Notes under the pieces: model-generated
What the model was told of the DNA's origin: nothing
Database searches by the model: none
What the model saw: only the letters and a program-made list of their open reading frames with translations
DNA from: Lophius americanus
Lineage: Eukaryota > Chordata > Actinopteri > Lophiiformes > Lophiidae
DNA length: 64,000 nt
Reading direction: 5' to 3'
NCBI GenBank assembly: GCA_037951165.1
Contig: JBBDHG010000161.1
Coordinates: 1,487,501-1,551,500 of the forward strand
In this document: in pieces, positions 51,135 to 64,000 of the stretch
Layout: each line of letters begins with the position of its first letter
How positions within the stretch are numbered: the stretch's first letter is position 1
Translations under genes and position numbers: made by a program

Positions 51135-51140
51135 AATAAA
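51135..51140 (+). terminator. Candidate colec11 polyadenylation signal
   Basis: AATAAA about 420 bases after the stop codon, in an AT-rich 3' UTR-like stretch. Confidence 0.55.
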
Positions 51141-52062
51141 TGTAATAAGATATGAGGTTGTCGTTTATAAATAAATCTTGACTCATAATTTTAAAGAGAG
51201 GAAGCATCGATGTTTTATTTTCTGCCCGGTGGGGAATCAGATCCAGCAGTGTCAAATAATCTCCACCCAGTGGACGTAAACTAGACTGTACTGTAAAAAA
51301 AAAAAGAGAAAAGAAATAAAAAAATTCTGGAATGGGTTGCAAAGACAGTGGATGTTCCACAGACAAATTTGGACATAAAAGAGAAAACCCAGTTTGTAGA
51401 ACCCTGATATTGAGGAAGCCATCTAATTCCGCCCTGACTGCTTTTCCTATCTACTTACATTTGTTCTTGTACCACTGTGGAATATCCTCAGTGAAAACCG
51501 CCAGTCCATTAGCTCAAAAAGTTTTGATACAAACAACTCAGATCAAGGCTGAAATCCATCGTATGGAGGAAAATGTTAAGCTGGAACATCTGTTGGTTGT
51601 TAGTGTTGTGTGGGTAAAGTGTATTAATGGAAACGGTGAAAAAAAATAGATTTATGATGACGTAAATACATTCATTGTTTAGGCTATGACTGAAACTAGA
51701 ATCCAAAAAAAGATACGGACGCAAGGAACACACATTTTAACAAGTTTATTATTATTATTCTTGAAACACTGTTAGTGTGGGGAGGTGGTGTGTCTTGCAG
51801 TGTTGAGAAAGACAAGACTTTGGATATCTCCAGCTGAGTAGAGCGAAGAGGGCAGGTGAGCTGGCATTAAGATTAAGATCCAGTGCAGATCCCGGTCGCA
51901 GGGAAAACACAGACGAATAGAAAAATTACATCAGGCATTATTATGGGAGCCTGAGGGTGCACTACCACATGAGCAGGCTGCAAAATCTGCTGATGAGTGA
52001 CTGTAGAAGATGGGGGTTAAACACTGTGTGATAGTAGGATGAGACGCAGCTGTGTCTGATGC

Positions 52063-52112
52063 CAGCAACACACACACAAACACACCCGTACACACACGCA
52101 GACACACTGACC
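52063..52112. repeat. CA-rich microsatellite
   Basis: Interrupted CA repeats (ACACACACAAACACACCC...CACACACGCAGACACAC) in intergenic DNA. Confidence 0.8.
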
Positions 52113-54059
52113 GGCAGAGACATGGACACCCACACAATCACAGAAACCAGAAGGGGGAGTATTGGGGTGACAGAAAGAGGGAGATAGAAATGAAGCAGAG
52201 AGGTACCATAACAGGCCCTGCATCAATTATATCTCAGAGATAGAGAGAATGCATTTGGTTGAGTAAAAGAAATGTAAACACAAGTCTGGATAGCTTAAAA
52301 TAAAAATCCACAGGGACTCTGTAACCGCCACAGAACAATGTTAACATAATGTGACTCCCTGTTTATTCTCACATTGTGTTTAAATTACACTGAATGAATA
52401 TTATGAATGAGAAAGATGTCTTATCATCACACAGTCTGAAATACCGATATATTGAATTACTTTTAATGTGGCAATATGGCAGCATTATTTTGCTGAATAA
52501 CAAACACAAATTTAAATTACTTGAAGATAATCTGACATCATCATTTTCATGATAATGCTGGGTGGTTTAGAAGCGTGATTAATAGAAGTTGTATTTTGGG
52601 GTGGGTGTTCCATCTGAGATGATATCTGATTGAGCCCCTCCAAGAAGAGGAGTTTGAATATTCACGTTGTAGTTCTCCCATTAAAGCAAAGGACCAGTCC
52701 CTTAAGAAATGAATAATTAATGCTGTGATGAATTATGCATTTAATTGACCAGGACTTGTCTGGCTTAAAGCAATTAGGTGCCGCTGCATTGTGCAATTTC
52801 TGGTTACTTTAGGGGTAAACAATTTGGACGGCTCAGTCTAAGATTGGACAGTCAGATAATCTGTGGAGACACAAAATGGCCTGCAATTTAGAGATATGCT
52901 TACAGTGCAGTAAAAGAAAAAAACCCACACACATCTGATGTTCTAGCTTCTTCTATATCCACCATGGAAAAATCACATTCCCTGCTATTGTTGTGGTGTT
53001 TAAGCGAGTCATATCAGAGAGTGGACATAAAACGGAAAAGAAGGAAAAAATGGGGCGAAAAGCTACATGAAAGACTAAAAATGTCCCTTTTTTCCGTTTC
53101 GGATGAATGTGCATAAAAAGGGTTGGTCAAAGGCTGAACTGTATGAGATGAATGATGAATGTACAGAAAATATCCTCTGTTTTCCCAGTAGACCATTGCG
53201 GCTAAACACAATAGGCTTACTCTTACAATACAGCTCTTTGATGATGTAAACCTATCCTATCCAGAGATAGGTTCCTAGAATTAGGATTCAGATTCATGTC
53301 ATGATTAGTTCGACATATTATATTAATATAAAATATCACGTATGGTGGTTTTCAGACTCAGTAACTTTTGACAAAGATGACACAATCTGAGCAGTTTAAT
53401 TTACAATGTGATCTTTCCGTATCCTAATATTATAATTAGTTATTTCACAGCCGTTAATCTTTACACGAACCTTATAAATGTAAAAATTCTGGATAATCAG
53501 ATTTGGAACATTAATTGTGTATCCGGGTGGTTAATTTCTAAGAATTTGAATTTTTACGATCATCACTCAGGTTCATTGAATACCTCTTTTACATGGTGAA
53601 AAGTACATAAACAGGTTTTCTGGTTATTTGTTTGCAACTACCACGCAGTTTTATATAAAAGGTTTATTTACGTACTTTTCAACTGTTCAGTTAGAAGTAA
53701 AACTAACTCTTATTTGGACCGAAGCATGGTAGTGAAGATGGTACCGTGCTGTGTGACCTAGAAGGTTACAAACCAAACTGGTTAAATATTGTAAATAAAT
53801 TTAACGAGGTAATTGTTATTATCAAAACCAAATGTTTGTATTTTTCAAGCCGTTGGGTTTTTAACCAGCAGAATACTGTTAACTTCATCCAATGTTCGTG
53901 GTTCCCATTTACGAAAGACCCTGGCTAAAAATTAGATTCTATATAAAAGTGTTGAGGGGAAAGGCCGTGTTAACCTAGAAGAACATTAACGGTCACCCAT
54001 GTTTGGCCACAGCAACACTTAATTTTGCTTCATCACCTATAACACTAGGGGAAGTATTT

Positions 54060-54545
54060 CAAGAAGTGGGCTTAACATACTTTGAGTTAGTGACTAAGCT
54101 CGAGCTTGACCAAGCCTGAGGTGAGAAACTCGGGATATCCGGTTTCAGAACAGCTGATATGAATTGGCTCTATCAACTCAGAGTTGGTTAACAAAGAGAT
54201 GAACGCGTCTCGGCACCGACGATTTAAACTCATCAAAAAAATCATCAACGGAGCTCAGACACTTTGATTCACCATGGCAACCAGTGAGACGCTTTATGGT
54301 CCCCACACTTCAAACTGATCAAGCAGGAAGTTTTAATACGCTCACAAAGAGTACTAAAATTAGGGAAATGCAGCTTCATCAGAGAAGGAAAGAAAACAGG
54401 CGTGGGAGGAAATTGCTGCTAGTTTTCTGCATTTTCACCGAATATTGTGTGTGACAAGTTGGCGGAATTCCCACGCCAAAGCAGCTGAAAGTGAAAAACA
54501 AATCCAGAGTTAATCCTGGTTGGACACAGAACTCGCTGGAGGAAT
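54060..54545 (+). mobile_element. Possible Harbinger-type DNA transposon relic (Myb/SANT-like gene remnant)
   Basis: The segment AACAGCTGATATGAATTGGC then CAACTCAGAGTTGGTTAAC resembles sequence commonly seen at fish Harbinger elements. Downstream, the frame EKERKQAWEEIAA followed, after a frameshift, by AFSPNIVCDKLAEF resembles the Myb/SANT-like accessory protein of these elements. No transposase is present and the frame is broken. This rests on recall of family patterns, so it is tentative. Confidence 0.35.
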
Positions 54546-54559
54546 TTTATATTTCATCA

Positions 54560-54690
54560 GTAAATAATAATAATAACAATAATAATAATAATAATAATTG
54601 ATACTTTATTCATCCAGAGGGGAATTCTTTCTCTGCATTTGACTCATCCCTGAGGGAGCAGTGGGCAACGTCCGGGTAAATGATCCATGA
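54560..54690. repeat. AAT microsatellite plus dispersed repeat end
   Basis: About a dozen AAT units at 54566-54600 lead into TTGATACTTTATTCATCC, GGGGAATTC and CTCTGCATTTGACTCATCCC with GAGCAGTGGGCA. This is a common fish LINE/SINE terminal pattern, related to the piece at 1,810. Confidence 0.55.
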
Positions 54691-57600
54691 TCCACCGTGG
54701 AACTGGTGAAACACTACTGCTATTGGTTTAGAGTTGGAGAGGGTATTAGATGTAGTTTTTGTGAGACTACAGTTGGATTATTTGATGAACAACATCCATA
54801 AAGTAATGTGCATTGTCCAACGTAAAAAGATTTCTGCACTAAAGCAGTTTGTGAAGAGGAATGAGCAAAAATTCCACCCCAGGGATGTCAGGGACTGATG
54901 TCCAGTTAGAGGAAGAAACATTTGTTTGCAGTTGTTATTGCCAAAGGTGGCACTACGAGCTGGTAAGTTCAGGGAGGTGAATCATCTTTCACGTTTAGAT
55001 ATTGGATACACTTTCTGTATTTACTCAGGTTACCTTTGTTTATATTAAAATTATGTGTATAACCTTCTACAAATCACGATAAGGACAGTGTGGGGTCCAA
55101 TGCTTCCTCACAGAACCATATCACTGAGGTCAAGTAGTTTTTCCTGTGTAAGATAAGAAAGATTACTAAATTATGGTTCAACACGTTTTGCTTTTTCTTC
55201 TTTTTTTTCCTTTTCTTCTTTACTAAAATGAGGGCTAAGTCTTTCAAAGTTAACTACTTTCATAATCTTTAATGTCTGATTCTGCATCTGTAATATAAAT
55301 AAATGAAATGTGATGGATGGCTGCTTTCCGGTAAGTTTAACTGCAGAATTTAAACTATTTAAATGCAAATTTATACAGGGTGCAACGATTTTTCAAAAGG
55401 GACAGGGACCATGTCTGGTTATGATGTGCTTATAGGAATTAAAACAGCTTTTCAAGCAAACACAACTTTTGATGGACTTTTAATTATAGACTATTTAAGA
55501 AATTAAATTAAAACCTTTCAGACAATATTTGAGACACCTGTATGTCCACACACTGATATTCATAGTTCAAACAGTAAATTTACGTTGCTTCACTTTGTGA
55601 TATATCTTTTTTTGCCATTCACATTAGAAAAACAGGAAAAGAAAATACATCTATTTAATTTCTGTTGTCTCACTGAACTGGAAGACCATGTGAAAGGATG
55701 TGAAATGGAGCAATGGTGAGTTTCTTTATTTATTTACATATTTAAAAAAAAAAGGATCCTTATTTTGATGTGATACAGGAAGACAAAACAGTTTTATCCA
55801 TTTGTCACTGGAGCAAATGACCATTTTGCCTGCGGTTAGAATGAGAAGAGTCATTCTTGAGGCGAGTGCTGGGTGCCGTTTGCCATCTGGTTTCTCAATT
55901 TCTCATAACATGCTTAATTCCCTTAGTTAATTGCTATACAATCTTGGTAGCATCGCAGTTGTAAACACAGCATTTCAACTAATATTTCCCGTGTGCGAGA
56001 CTTGTTGTGGGGGGACAGTTCGTTAGGAAACAGTGCTATCATCAATCACTGTCTACAGGAGGCATCAATTTACCTTTGCCCAAAGAGATGGGCTAGCCCA
56101 CCTGATCAAGTGTAGTAAGCCTCCGAGACCAATCATATGCACCATGGGGGACTTCAATGACTGAAAAAAGAAAATCTCATATTCAAACCAGGACCGGGAC
56201 AATTTATATCGTGATTAAGTAGACGGTGAAGAGATCTGAATCCATGTGGGGATTGCACTGCTGAGGGGCCATGAGATGTACACCAAATCACACCGTGAAC
56301 GTGAGAACATGCTCAGTCAGCAGGTTGAGGTAGCGATGGGGGCCCCCCTGTTTGGAGATGTGTCTGACATCTGATTTTTCTAACCATGAAAGATGATAAC
56401 GCTGTGGCAGATGCCAATTTTTTTCAGATGGAGAAGAATGTCCCATGACTTATTTCTAGCGGTTTGGTTAACAACCCTTCAGCAACTGTGTTTCAATTCT
56501 ACGAGTTCTTCCATCTCATTAAAAACCATCCATGCGTAAAACAACACAACAACACACTGGTATCAAACATTATTTAACTGAAGCTCAGTATTAATACTGG
56601 AAAATGCAAATCAAGGTTGTTTAAACCACAACTGTTGCCATTTCACCCAGCACCATCGGGTGGAGACAGAGACAGAGCTATGTCTGTATTATGCATCCAC
56701 CAGCTCATTGTAGTATCAGTCTTTCAGTGTTCATAATGTTGCTGCCTTTTACTCCCTTTGGACCCCAGTCTGATCCTCATGAATTTGTAAACATGACTTG
56801 ACCGGTTAATAAGAACATTTCAGAGGGGAAAGATATATTTGACAAATATCGCCCACTCTGTCTTCAACTGTCAGCTGTTTAGCTTACCGATTACACGTAC
56901 ATTTATAGGGTCATGTCCATCATTAATTTCAGCTTGACCTCACAAAACAACAGCAGTCTGGTTTAAAATGCCTGTAAAATATCTTTTAAACATGCCCTCT
57001 CAGGCTTTGTAAAATGTAACCTTGCTCTTGCAACATTGCCGCATGTGGAACAGTCTATCCTGTACTTCCGGCATCATCACTGGAGCGTCTTCTACACTGC
57101 TGAAATTGGACATCTGGTGTGGAGCAACCGCTGAAGTCTAAACTGACGGCCCCGCAGAGTGTAATTGTGAAGCTTTCCAGGACACCATGTTCCCGTTGGA
57201 AGCTTGCTTTAAGCTGAGTTAGGTATTTTTTGCAGATATAATGAGATAGAAATATTTGAGGTACACATCACAGAAAGAGAACATAAATATGGAGAAGATG
57301 AATGCAAAAGGACCGAGAGAAAAATGGGCATAATAATGTTCATTAAGTAATTTCCTATTATAGTAATAATAATGATTGGGGCAATTATTATTTAAATGCA
57401 TATCACACAGCCAGCCCAGAATGTCTGACTAAACATTAAGTAGCTGCTCTCTGTGACATCAGCTGTGACTGGCTGATGCTCCCAATCTATTTTTCTGTTT
57501 CTGGATGATTTCAGTGGTGTCAGGAAGTAACAATGCCCCTTAGAAAACTTTACCCCCACGCTGCTGCCAGCCTGTCTACTAGCTGAGGACCTGGCCAAGG

Positions 57601-59295
57601 GAGTGGCCCCTGCTGATACCACAGCCAGTGTTGCAGCCTAGAGGCTGGTTGGTTCAGAACGTTTCCCCCCCCCCATTGGCTATCATATCGCGGTGTGTCC
57701 TCTTGTTGACTCCTGTTCTCTGTCACTTGAGAGGGCCAAAGATTACTTACTTCTCGGTCCCCCTGAGCCCTTTCATACTAGCTCTCTTTTCCCTCTCTAG
57801 GTCTCGCTCTCATTCTCTCTAGGGTCTCTTGATACACAAAGTTGTCTGATCCCACAGGGCAGGGTCCTGTAGTTGGGTAATTCAGAATGAGAGGCAAAAT
57901 GACCTCAGCTTTTTCCACCGCCTGTGTTTCAAGTTGCGCTGCTTGCTTGTACTATACTCTCCCGGCTCCTAGGCACCCCTTGTCCTCCGCTTTCCCCTCC
58001 CTGAGTGGAACAGTCTTGATTTAACTTTGTTGATTTAAATAAGAGCTATTTACATCCCTCCACAGCCTGTATACACACAACAATCTGCTCAATTTTTGAT
58101 TGCCCAGATGTATTTAGATTCTGAACTGTATCGTGAAGATGTGACACATCACTCACATCCCAATTGAGGTTATGGAGCTGAATTAACAGCTCACCGCTGC
58201 GACAGCGCCATCGCTCTTCTGTCTTTGATCGTGTGTGATTACGTGGACACCACAGCATGCGAGCATGAACTTTATTTCAACTCACCCTCACTGAATATAC
58301 CCGGTAAAATTCATTCCTCCTTTGTTGTTCGACTTCCTCGGCCCGCGAACGGTTGTACAAATTCAAAAGAATATCAACAGACTTTGCCTCTGAATTAAAG
58401 AAAGCAAACAACGCTTCTGTTCCCCAGAGTCCATGTTAGTCAGCTTGCAAACACCAGTGCCAGAAGTGTATTCTGGTGGAAGCCTGAGATCACTACAGTA
58501 TCCCTCGAGCCAGCCCAGGGATCCAGCCAGACAGATGTAGGAAAGAGCAGTATCGCTGAAAAGAAACATTATGTCTGCTTTCCTGCTGTCTTTGTCTGAC
58601 TCCCTCATTCTCTGAAAGGGAGACATACCTCACCTTGCTACCTACAGAGCGGATGAGGTGCCTGCAAGGAGAAAATTGCCTTTTGTGGAAGTATTAATTC
58701 AGATGTGTTCTGTGTACCCTGCCGTCTGAACCTCACTCTGTACTGTCCCTAGTGCTCATGCTCTTTCTCACTCTCGTCCTCTATTGTATCTTCACTCTCC
58801 TACCATTGCAATACGGCTTGTTTTTTGGTTTCCATCCCCTCTCCATCAATAACCTCCTGTCTACTAGAGGAGAATAACTTATTCCTGATTACTACCTCTC
58901 TTTCCCTTTAAGCTCGTTTGGATTTTCCTCGTCTGATCTGACTTGATAAAAAATAGACACATGCAGTCAGAAATTCATGGCTGCCCCATTTCATCAATAA
59001 ATGATTATTTTTGCCACACTCCCTAGTGATTGATAGTTTGTACATGGGATGTATTGGAACCTGATGCATTCAATATAGTAGGAGTCGCAGGGGAGCTACA
59101 AAGCAAATCCACTCATGAAAAATTGAGGTCAAGTAAAAATATTAAAAGAAAAGAAAAAAGAAACCATTTTTGCCCTGATGTGTTTTTTTTATTTCTTCTT
59201 CATCTCTACAAAACAACAGCAAAAAGTCGATGAATGACAGAGAAATCTGAGGAATTATGCCTTAATCTGTTCCCCCCGCTCTCCCCTCTCTTCAG

Positions 59296-59380
59296 TCCCT
59301 TCATGTACATCAGCACTTGTTCAGGCTTCAGAGAGGAGCACCTTGAGTACACAGCCAGAGGCCAGATGAAGAAGCTCTAA
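59296..59380 (+). CDS. Candidate orphan terminal exon, unknown gene
   Basis: A strong pyrimidine tract and acceptor (CCCCTCTCTTCAG) is followed in phase 1 by a 27-codon frame ending in TAA: PFMYISTCSGF, then REEHLEYTARGQMKKL. The composition looks protein-like and the acceptor is good. However, I do not recognise the protein and see no upstream exon that joins it. It could be chance. Confidence 0.2.
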
Positions 59381-60539
59381 ACCAAGCTGGAAAGAACCAA
59401 ACAACAAAGGCGGGTGTCCAGAAACCAAGTTCTCTTCTCCACAGGGGGTAAACAGAGCACTTCTTTGGAGTCTCCCTTCACAGACCCCCTGTTTGTGTAG
59501 TTTTCATTCCAACACCTTGGATTTCACTCTGATGGTATGAAGCAACCGGCTGGCATCTGGAAACAAATTAAATTGTGCATGCATGTGTGCAAAGTTTTGT
59601 CGAACAACATTGGGACACACATGGGGAAATGGTCATTGCACATTACATTACCGTGAGGGAGACATGGATTTAGTATGCACCGAGCACATCGAGAAAAAGC
59701 TACATTTGTTTTGCAGGTGTAGGAGCTTTCTTTGAACTCGCTAACTGTTCTTTTAAGTCCAAAAAGAACACAGCTCCCTGCTCTGAAAGAAGCACCGGTT
59801 CTCTCTGTGAATATTAAACAGAGCAAGACATCAAACACAGTCAAGAGTCCTTAAATCATAAATGAATTCAATCAGGCCTTTTTGTTTAATATGTATCCAC
59901 TAAGACTTGTTAACTATATGGGAGGGTGGGGTGCAAAGTGCTCCAAATTGTTTCTGATGTGAGGACGAAAATGTTAGAAAGTTAATTAGAAAGAAACAGT
60001 ACGGGGTAAGGTGAAATACAATATATGTGCAAGACGTCTATCTCAAAGTTGATTCAAATAAAAAAATGCTTCCCCTAGTGACAAAAAAAGAACCATTGGA
60101 GTAAAATATAATACGTGTCCACGAGTACATTCATTTGCACCAAACTTAGACTAAATCGGTTCTCAACGGTTGAGAACTATGGCCTGACAATTTCGGAGAT
60201 AGAGCTTCCCCAATTGTTGGTAATGTACAACTGATATTTCCCAAAGCCAACCCAGATCTTTCATTGCACTAAGGTCTATGTGGGTATAAAATCGGCAAAT
60301 TATCCATGACATAATTTTCGAGTTAAGTTCATAAAACGGTGTTTTTCATTAAAAAAAAGCTCTCTCTAGTAAGTCAAATATGAACTGGTGGCATAAAATA
60401 TGATATTTACAAGATAGATCCCCTTGAGCTGATTTAGATGGGATATAATACACTTAATTTCATCTAAAAGGAAACGTAATAATGCCGAATACAGTCATTG
60501 CTTGGGTTTCATGATAAAACTGGTATACAAGTTTTTACC

Positions 60540-60630
60540 TGTTTGTCTTCTTTGTCTTTCGGCTGTTACCTTTTGGGGTTGCCACATCGGATCATCTGTT
60601 TCCGTCCATAGTTGTCGGTACACTCATGGC
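60540..60630. mobile_element. Dispersed fish repeat fragment
   Basis: CTTTCGGCTGTTACCTTTTG, GGGTTGCCACATCGGATCAT and CTGTTTCCGTCC closely resemble a repeat found in very many copies in fish genomes (TTCGGCTGCTCCC..., GGGTCGCCACAGCGGATCATC...). Family name not certain. Confidence 0.55.
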
Positions 60631-62599
60631 TAACAAAAACATCACTGAAACAGTGAATGTCAGATCATAAACCGTCTGTTCGCGCAGGGAACATGAACTA
60701 TGCCCTTTCCAAGCCGTACACTAATCTCCAGCAGCTTCTCCGGAGGTTTCATACAACTTGAACATGAGAGTCTTCTATCCAGATGGAGCCAACCTACCAA
60801 AGCTAGTCTAGTAGTGAGAGATGTACTGGATCTAGACTATTAAACACGACAACAACTGCTGGACTGAATGATGATTTTACCTTCCAGTGTTGTGTCTTTG
60901 TAGGCTGAAATGACTAGAACATAGAATGTAACTTGTAAAGTCAGTCAAAGTTGTATTTTTTTCACCTGATAATCAGTCATCATTGTTGAATTAACAAGAA
61001 AGGTGTGAATGGTGAACCTCTGGAGGTCCATTATCTTGTGAAGATTCAACTCAAAGCAGTCCCTGTGTATAAATGACTCCACTCTGTTTCACGCTGATCG
61101 AATCTACTGGGACGAAACGTTAGCATGTTTATTGACAAGGTCAAAATACCTTTTCACGTGTGAGCATTCACCATTGAAAATATTAACATACCGCTTGAGG
61201 TAAAATGTAGTGAGTCAAATAAAAAGATGTGACTTAAAGTGCAGTTACCTGCAGAGGAACAGAGGACCTGGATTTTTATGTAGAACTTGTAGTCCATCTG
61301 ACCACTCCAAATAAATACATGACTTGACAGTCACGTTGAGCTCTTGTGAAGTTGAACGGAAAAAAAAAGCAAAGGGAAAGGAGCGGAGGCCAGCAAGAGT
61401 TGGAGGAGTCAGAGAGAAGGAGAAGGAGTGTGCCGAAGAATGAGACTCAGACTTCCAGAAAAGGAGGATTTTGTGAGTAATCACTGTTCTCAGATGGCAG
61501 CACCTTCAATGTGCAAAACATAAGAAGCGAGATGGCAGGGGCAGAGGAGGTGCAGAAACACCAACAGATAGAGTGGAGCTCTCAGCAGAACTTTGTAAGA
61601 GTGCAGCTCAATGCGGTCTTTAGAATTCTGTAGGTGCGGTTTGTCTGACAGGAATTAAAATTGATTCCAGACCAAGAATGCTATAATCAACCATACACAT
61701 ACACAAGAGGCACCGGACAGGTGCTCATTCCACATATGCCTCTCTTCTCTGATGGTTCTTATACATTTAGTGTTTGTTGTTATGAAGATAAACTCAAGTC
61801 CCAACAGTACCCTAGGTTTAGGAAAAAATCATGCAGATTTCTCTATTAATGTCTTATTATTGTCAGCCTCTAAATCTACCAACAACTCTAACAAACTCCC
61901 CAAAGAAAAATCAAAAGAATCACAGAAAAAAAAGGCCAACAGATCCTGGTCCGGTAAGAACCAGACAGACATACAAAAAGATAATGCACAGTTGTGAAAA
62001 CATAACCACTTTGGCAGAAGTAATGAGAAGGCATTTTAGAGCCAAACCGATTTTTGAATCCTACTATAGTGACACCATGACCTGCCCCACTCTGCCTCCA
62101 TTTGCCCCGGAATGATGACGAAATTTTGTCATGCAGGCCCTTACTGAAAGATTCACTATTTAATGAACATGAACTGTCATATGAAGAGGATGAGTCTTTA
62201 CATCACAATAATATAATCTGTTAACCAAAATCCTGGATTTATGGCATCTTCCTGATAAAACTCACAATCTAATAATCTGTTTCTCTCTCAAGGACTTACC
62301 TTTCCACACAATTTCACTGTAATCTGTTCAAAATTTAAAGGCACATGCTTATCAACCTATTTTAAACAGGGATGTGCAGCAGTCTGCAACAAACATTCAT
62401 TGTCTAATTTTCATTGTGCTAAACAATTGCATGAAAATCCCACTGTTGTACCACTTTATATGGTTAGCTAGATTTCCATGATCACAAGAGGCGAAACAAC
62501 GTCAGGTGTGACATTTTATTTATGCTTGAAACTCTGCTCTCTGACAAAATATTCAGCATGGAAAACAGAGCCTTCTCTGTTTCCGCTGATCGTGTCCTC

Positions 62600-62779
62600 T
62601 TATCGAGACGTGAGGAGCTCCTGTTCCTCACTCTGTTTCCCCAGTTTGAAATCATTTGAATTTTTTTGTTTCTTAGTTTCCTCAGATGAAATTGTCTCTG
62701 GTCTTTTCCCTTCTGCGATTTTCTTTGCGCCCAATTCCATTGCCTGCTTGGCTGCCTCTGGAAACTCCTTATCTGGAGC
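62600..62779 (-). CDS. Coding-like frame, possible exon, unknown gene
   Basis: Minus-strand frame of 59 residues plus TAA: APDKEFPEAAKQAMELGAKK, then IAEGKRPETISSEETKK, ending EEQELLTSR. It is Glu/Lys/Ser-rich and reads like a disordered C-terminal tail. Just upstream (higher coordinates) is a weak GTGAG acceptor-like site. A different frame on the same strand is also open for 105 codons. No homolog recognised and no partner exons found. Confidence 0.18.
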   Translation of the reverse strand, partial: APDKEFPEAAKQAMELGAKKIAEGKRPETISSEETKKQKNSNDFKLGKQSEEQELLTSR

Positions 62780-64000
62780 TCACTCTGATACTGCTCCATA
62801 TCAGTAAGGCTTGATGAGAACCCGAAAGCCTCCTCGTTCCTAGGGGTTAAAAACTTAAGTGCTGATAGTTTAAAAACAAATATTTATAGATATAGACATA
62901 TGTATCCAATATCCTTCATAAGTCTATGCAGAGGCAATAAGTTGCATTGCTAACCAAGCAAACTAGCTCAAAGCAGCCACGGTTACTTTTGCATCAAGGA
63001 AATCTGTCCATTGGAAACTCAATAACTTAGTTGTGTCCAACTGATAGACATAAGAGGGAAAATGAGCAAAATATATTTTGTTTTTTTTCAATAAAATATA
63101 ATGGAGATGTAGTGAAAGTTCCATCAGAAAGACTATCCTCACAGTACGGCTTCAATTACTGCTCATTCCACGCTGTTGTGCTCACTTTTCACACATGCTT
63201 GGTCTCAATTACCTGCTTCACGGCCTGGAGCATTATTTAATATCAACCTGCACCCTTTCAGGTAGCCTCATCCATCCAATAGTTGACACACCTGTATGCT
63301 TAGCATCATAATCACCTCATCACCATCGGCTGCTGTCTTTAAATGTGACCCTCTCCAGTCCTCTAGTTATGCATGCTGCTGGTTCATGGGCCATTCACCT
63401 TCCCATATCCACCTAGTCCTCGGAGATCGATACGTATAATCATTCATCGGCCTCAGCAGAGTCATCGGCCACCACCACCAACAGTATTCAGACTCGAGAG
63501 GGGGGCCATTCCATGCTGCTGCTAGGAGCAGAGACCCTTTAATCACAATCTCCCACGAAGCATCTGAGTGGCAAAACCTATCTAATAGACCAATTATCAC
63601 ACATCTGCTGTTGTGATAAATATTTCATCTTTTTGACATCTCGTCTTCTCTGATTGAAATCCAGTAACAGCCATTGTTGATTTTGTCTTGGAGCCATGAA
63701 ACAGCAAATACTTCTTTCAGAAGAACACACATGTTCACCTATGTTACATGTGCATGAGCAGGTTTATAGGCTGTTGAGTGGGACTCTCAGGGGACAATAT
63801 TCTCCCTCTTACAAGTCAGCTTATCATTTAAAGGATATCAGGAAACTGTCATCTTAAGTTTATAGAATTGCTCAATGTTCCTGTTGCATTATCATTCTTT
63901 GCATTGTTCAGACTTGGAGAGAATATAGGCTTTACTTCTTCTTTAGTTTGATATTTTCTGCTCAGAATAAGTTTTATGAAGTAGAAGAAGTTACATAAAT

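Larger units (their letters stand above)
51200..59295. other. Gene-poor interval downstream of colec11
   Basis: I find no convincing host exon here. Contents: a CA microsatellite, a DNA-transposon-like relic and dispersed repeat around 54.06-54.69 kb, a possible LINE endonuclease scrap near 56.1 kb (the frame PRPIICTMGDFND resembles the GDFN motif, but it stands alone), and AT-rich unique sequence. Short open frames present look random. Confidence 0.5.
59381..64000. other. Gene-poor right end of window
   Basis: Apart from the dispersed repeat at 60.5 kb and one coding-like frame on the minus strand at 62600-62779, I see no exon, RNA gene or repeat that I can support. Confidence 0.5.

Noticed and set aside
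56040..56170. PRPIICTMGDFND resembling a LINE endonuclease GDFN motif
   Set aside because: Only one short motif, no neighbouring endonuclease or RT blocks in frame; not enough to call an element.
58363..58626. Minus-strand frame containing FSDTALSYICLAGSLGWLEG
   Set aside because: Briefly resembled a membrane protein exon, but there are no good flanking splice sites and no partner exons.
63367..63600. 77-codon minus-strand frame rich in Trp
   Set aside because: Trp run comes from a CCA repeat read in antisense; no homology or splice context.

Overview
This is AT-rich vertebrate nuclear DNA, almost certainly from a teleost fish. Genes are split by GT-AG introns, many of them short. The coding exons read as vertebrate IMPG1, myosin VI and collectin-11, and the interspersed repeat relics are of types common in fish. 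No bacterial or viral gene organisation is present.

Layout: (1) 1-11.2 kb, plus strand: the 3' part of impg1 (interphotoreceptor matrix proteoglycan 1), namely mucin-like exon, SEA domain, two EGF-like modules, transmembrane helix and short tail. Its 5' exons lie outside the window. (2) 13.2-45.8 kb, minus strand: a complete myo6 gene (myosin VI). I can chain 31 coding exons from the ATG at 41,708 to the stop at 13,209 with every splice phase consistent, giving 1,253 residues, plus a likely non-coding first exon near 45.6-45.85 kb. (3) 48.1-51.2 kb, plus strand: a complete collectin-11-like gene (colec11), 272 residues, six coding exons. (4) 51.2-64 kb: a largely gene-free stretch with microsatellites, transposon relics and two weak coding-like segments of unknown identity.

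impg1 and myo6 converge tail to tail, with only about 2 kb between their stop codons; the human IMPG1/MYO6 pair is also neighbouring and convergent. myo6 and colec11 are head to head across about 2.4 kb. The genes do not form a pathway: impg1 is a photoreceptor matrix component, myo6 is the minus-end-directed actin motor needed in hair cells and endocytosis, and colec11 is a secreted innate-immune lectin.

The most interesting points are a substitution in the canonical WND calcium/sugar-site motif of the collectin, a GC-AG intron in the same gene, a transmembrane tail kept in impg1 that the human IMPG1 product lacks, a perfect 19-bp short-loop hairpin and a tight run of further hairpins in non-coding DNA, and the apparent absence of myo6 large-insert exons from an intron invaded by a LINE relic. 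I found no clearly new biological system.
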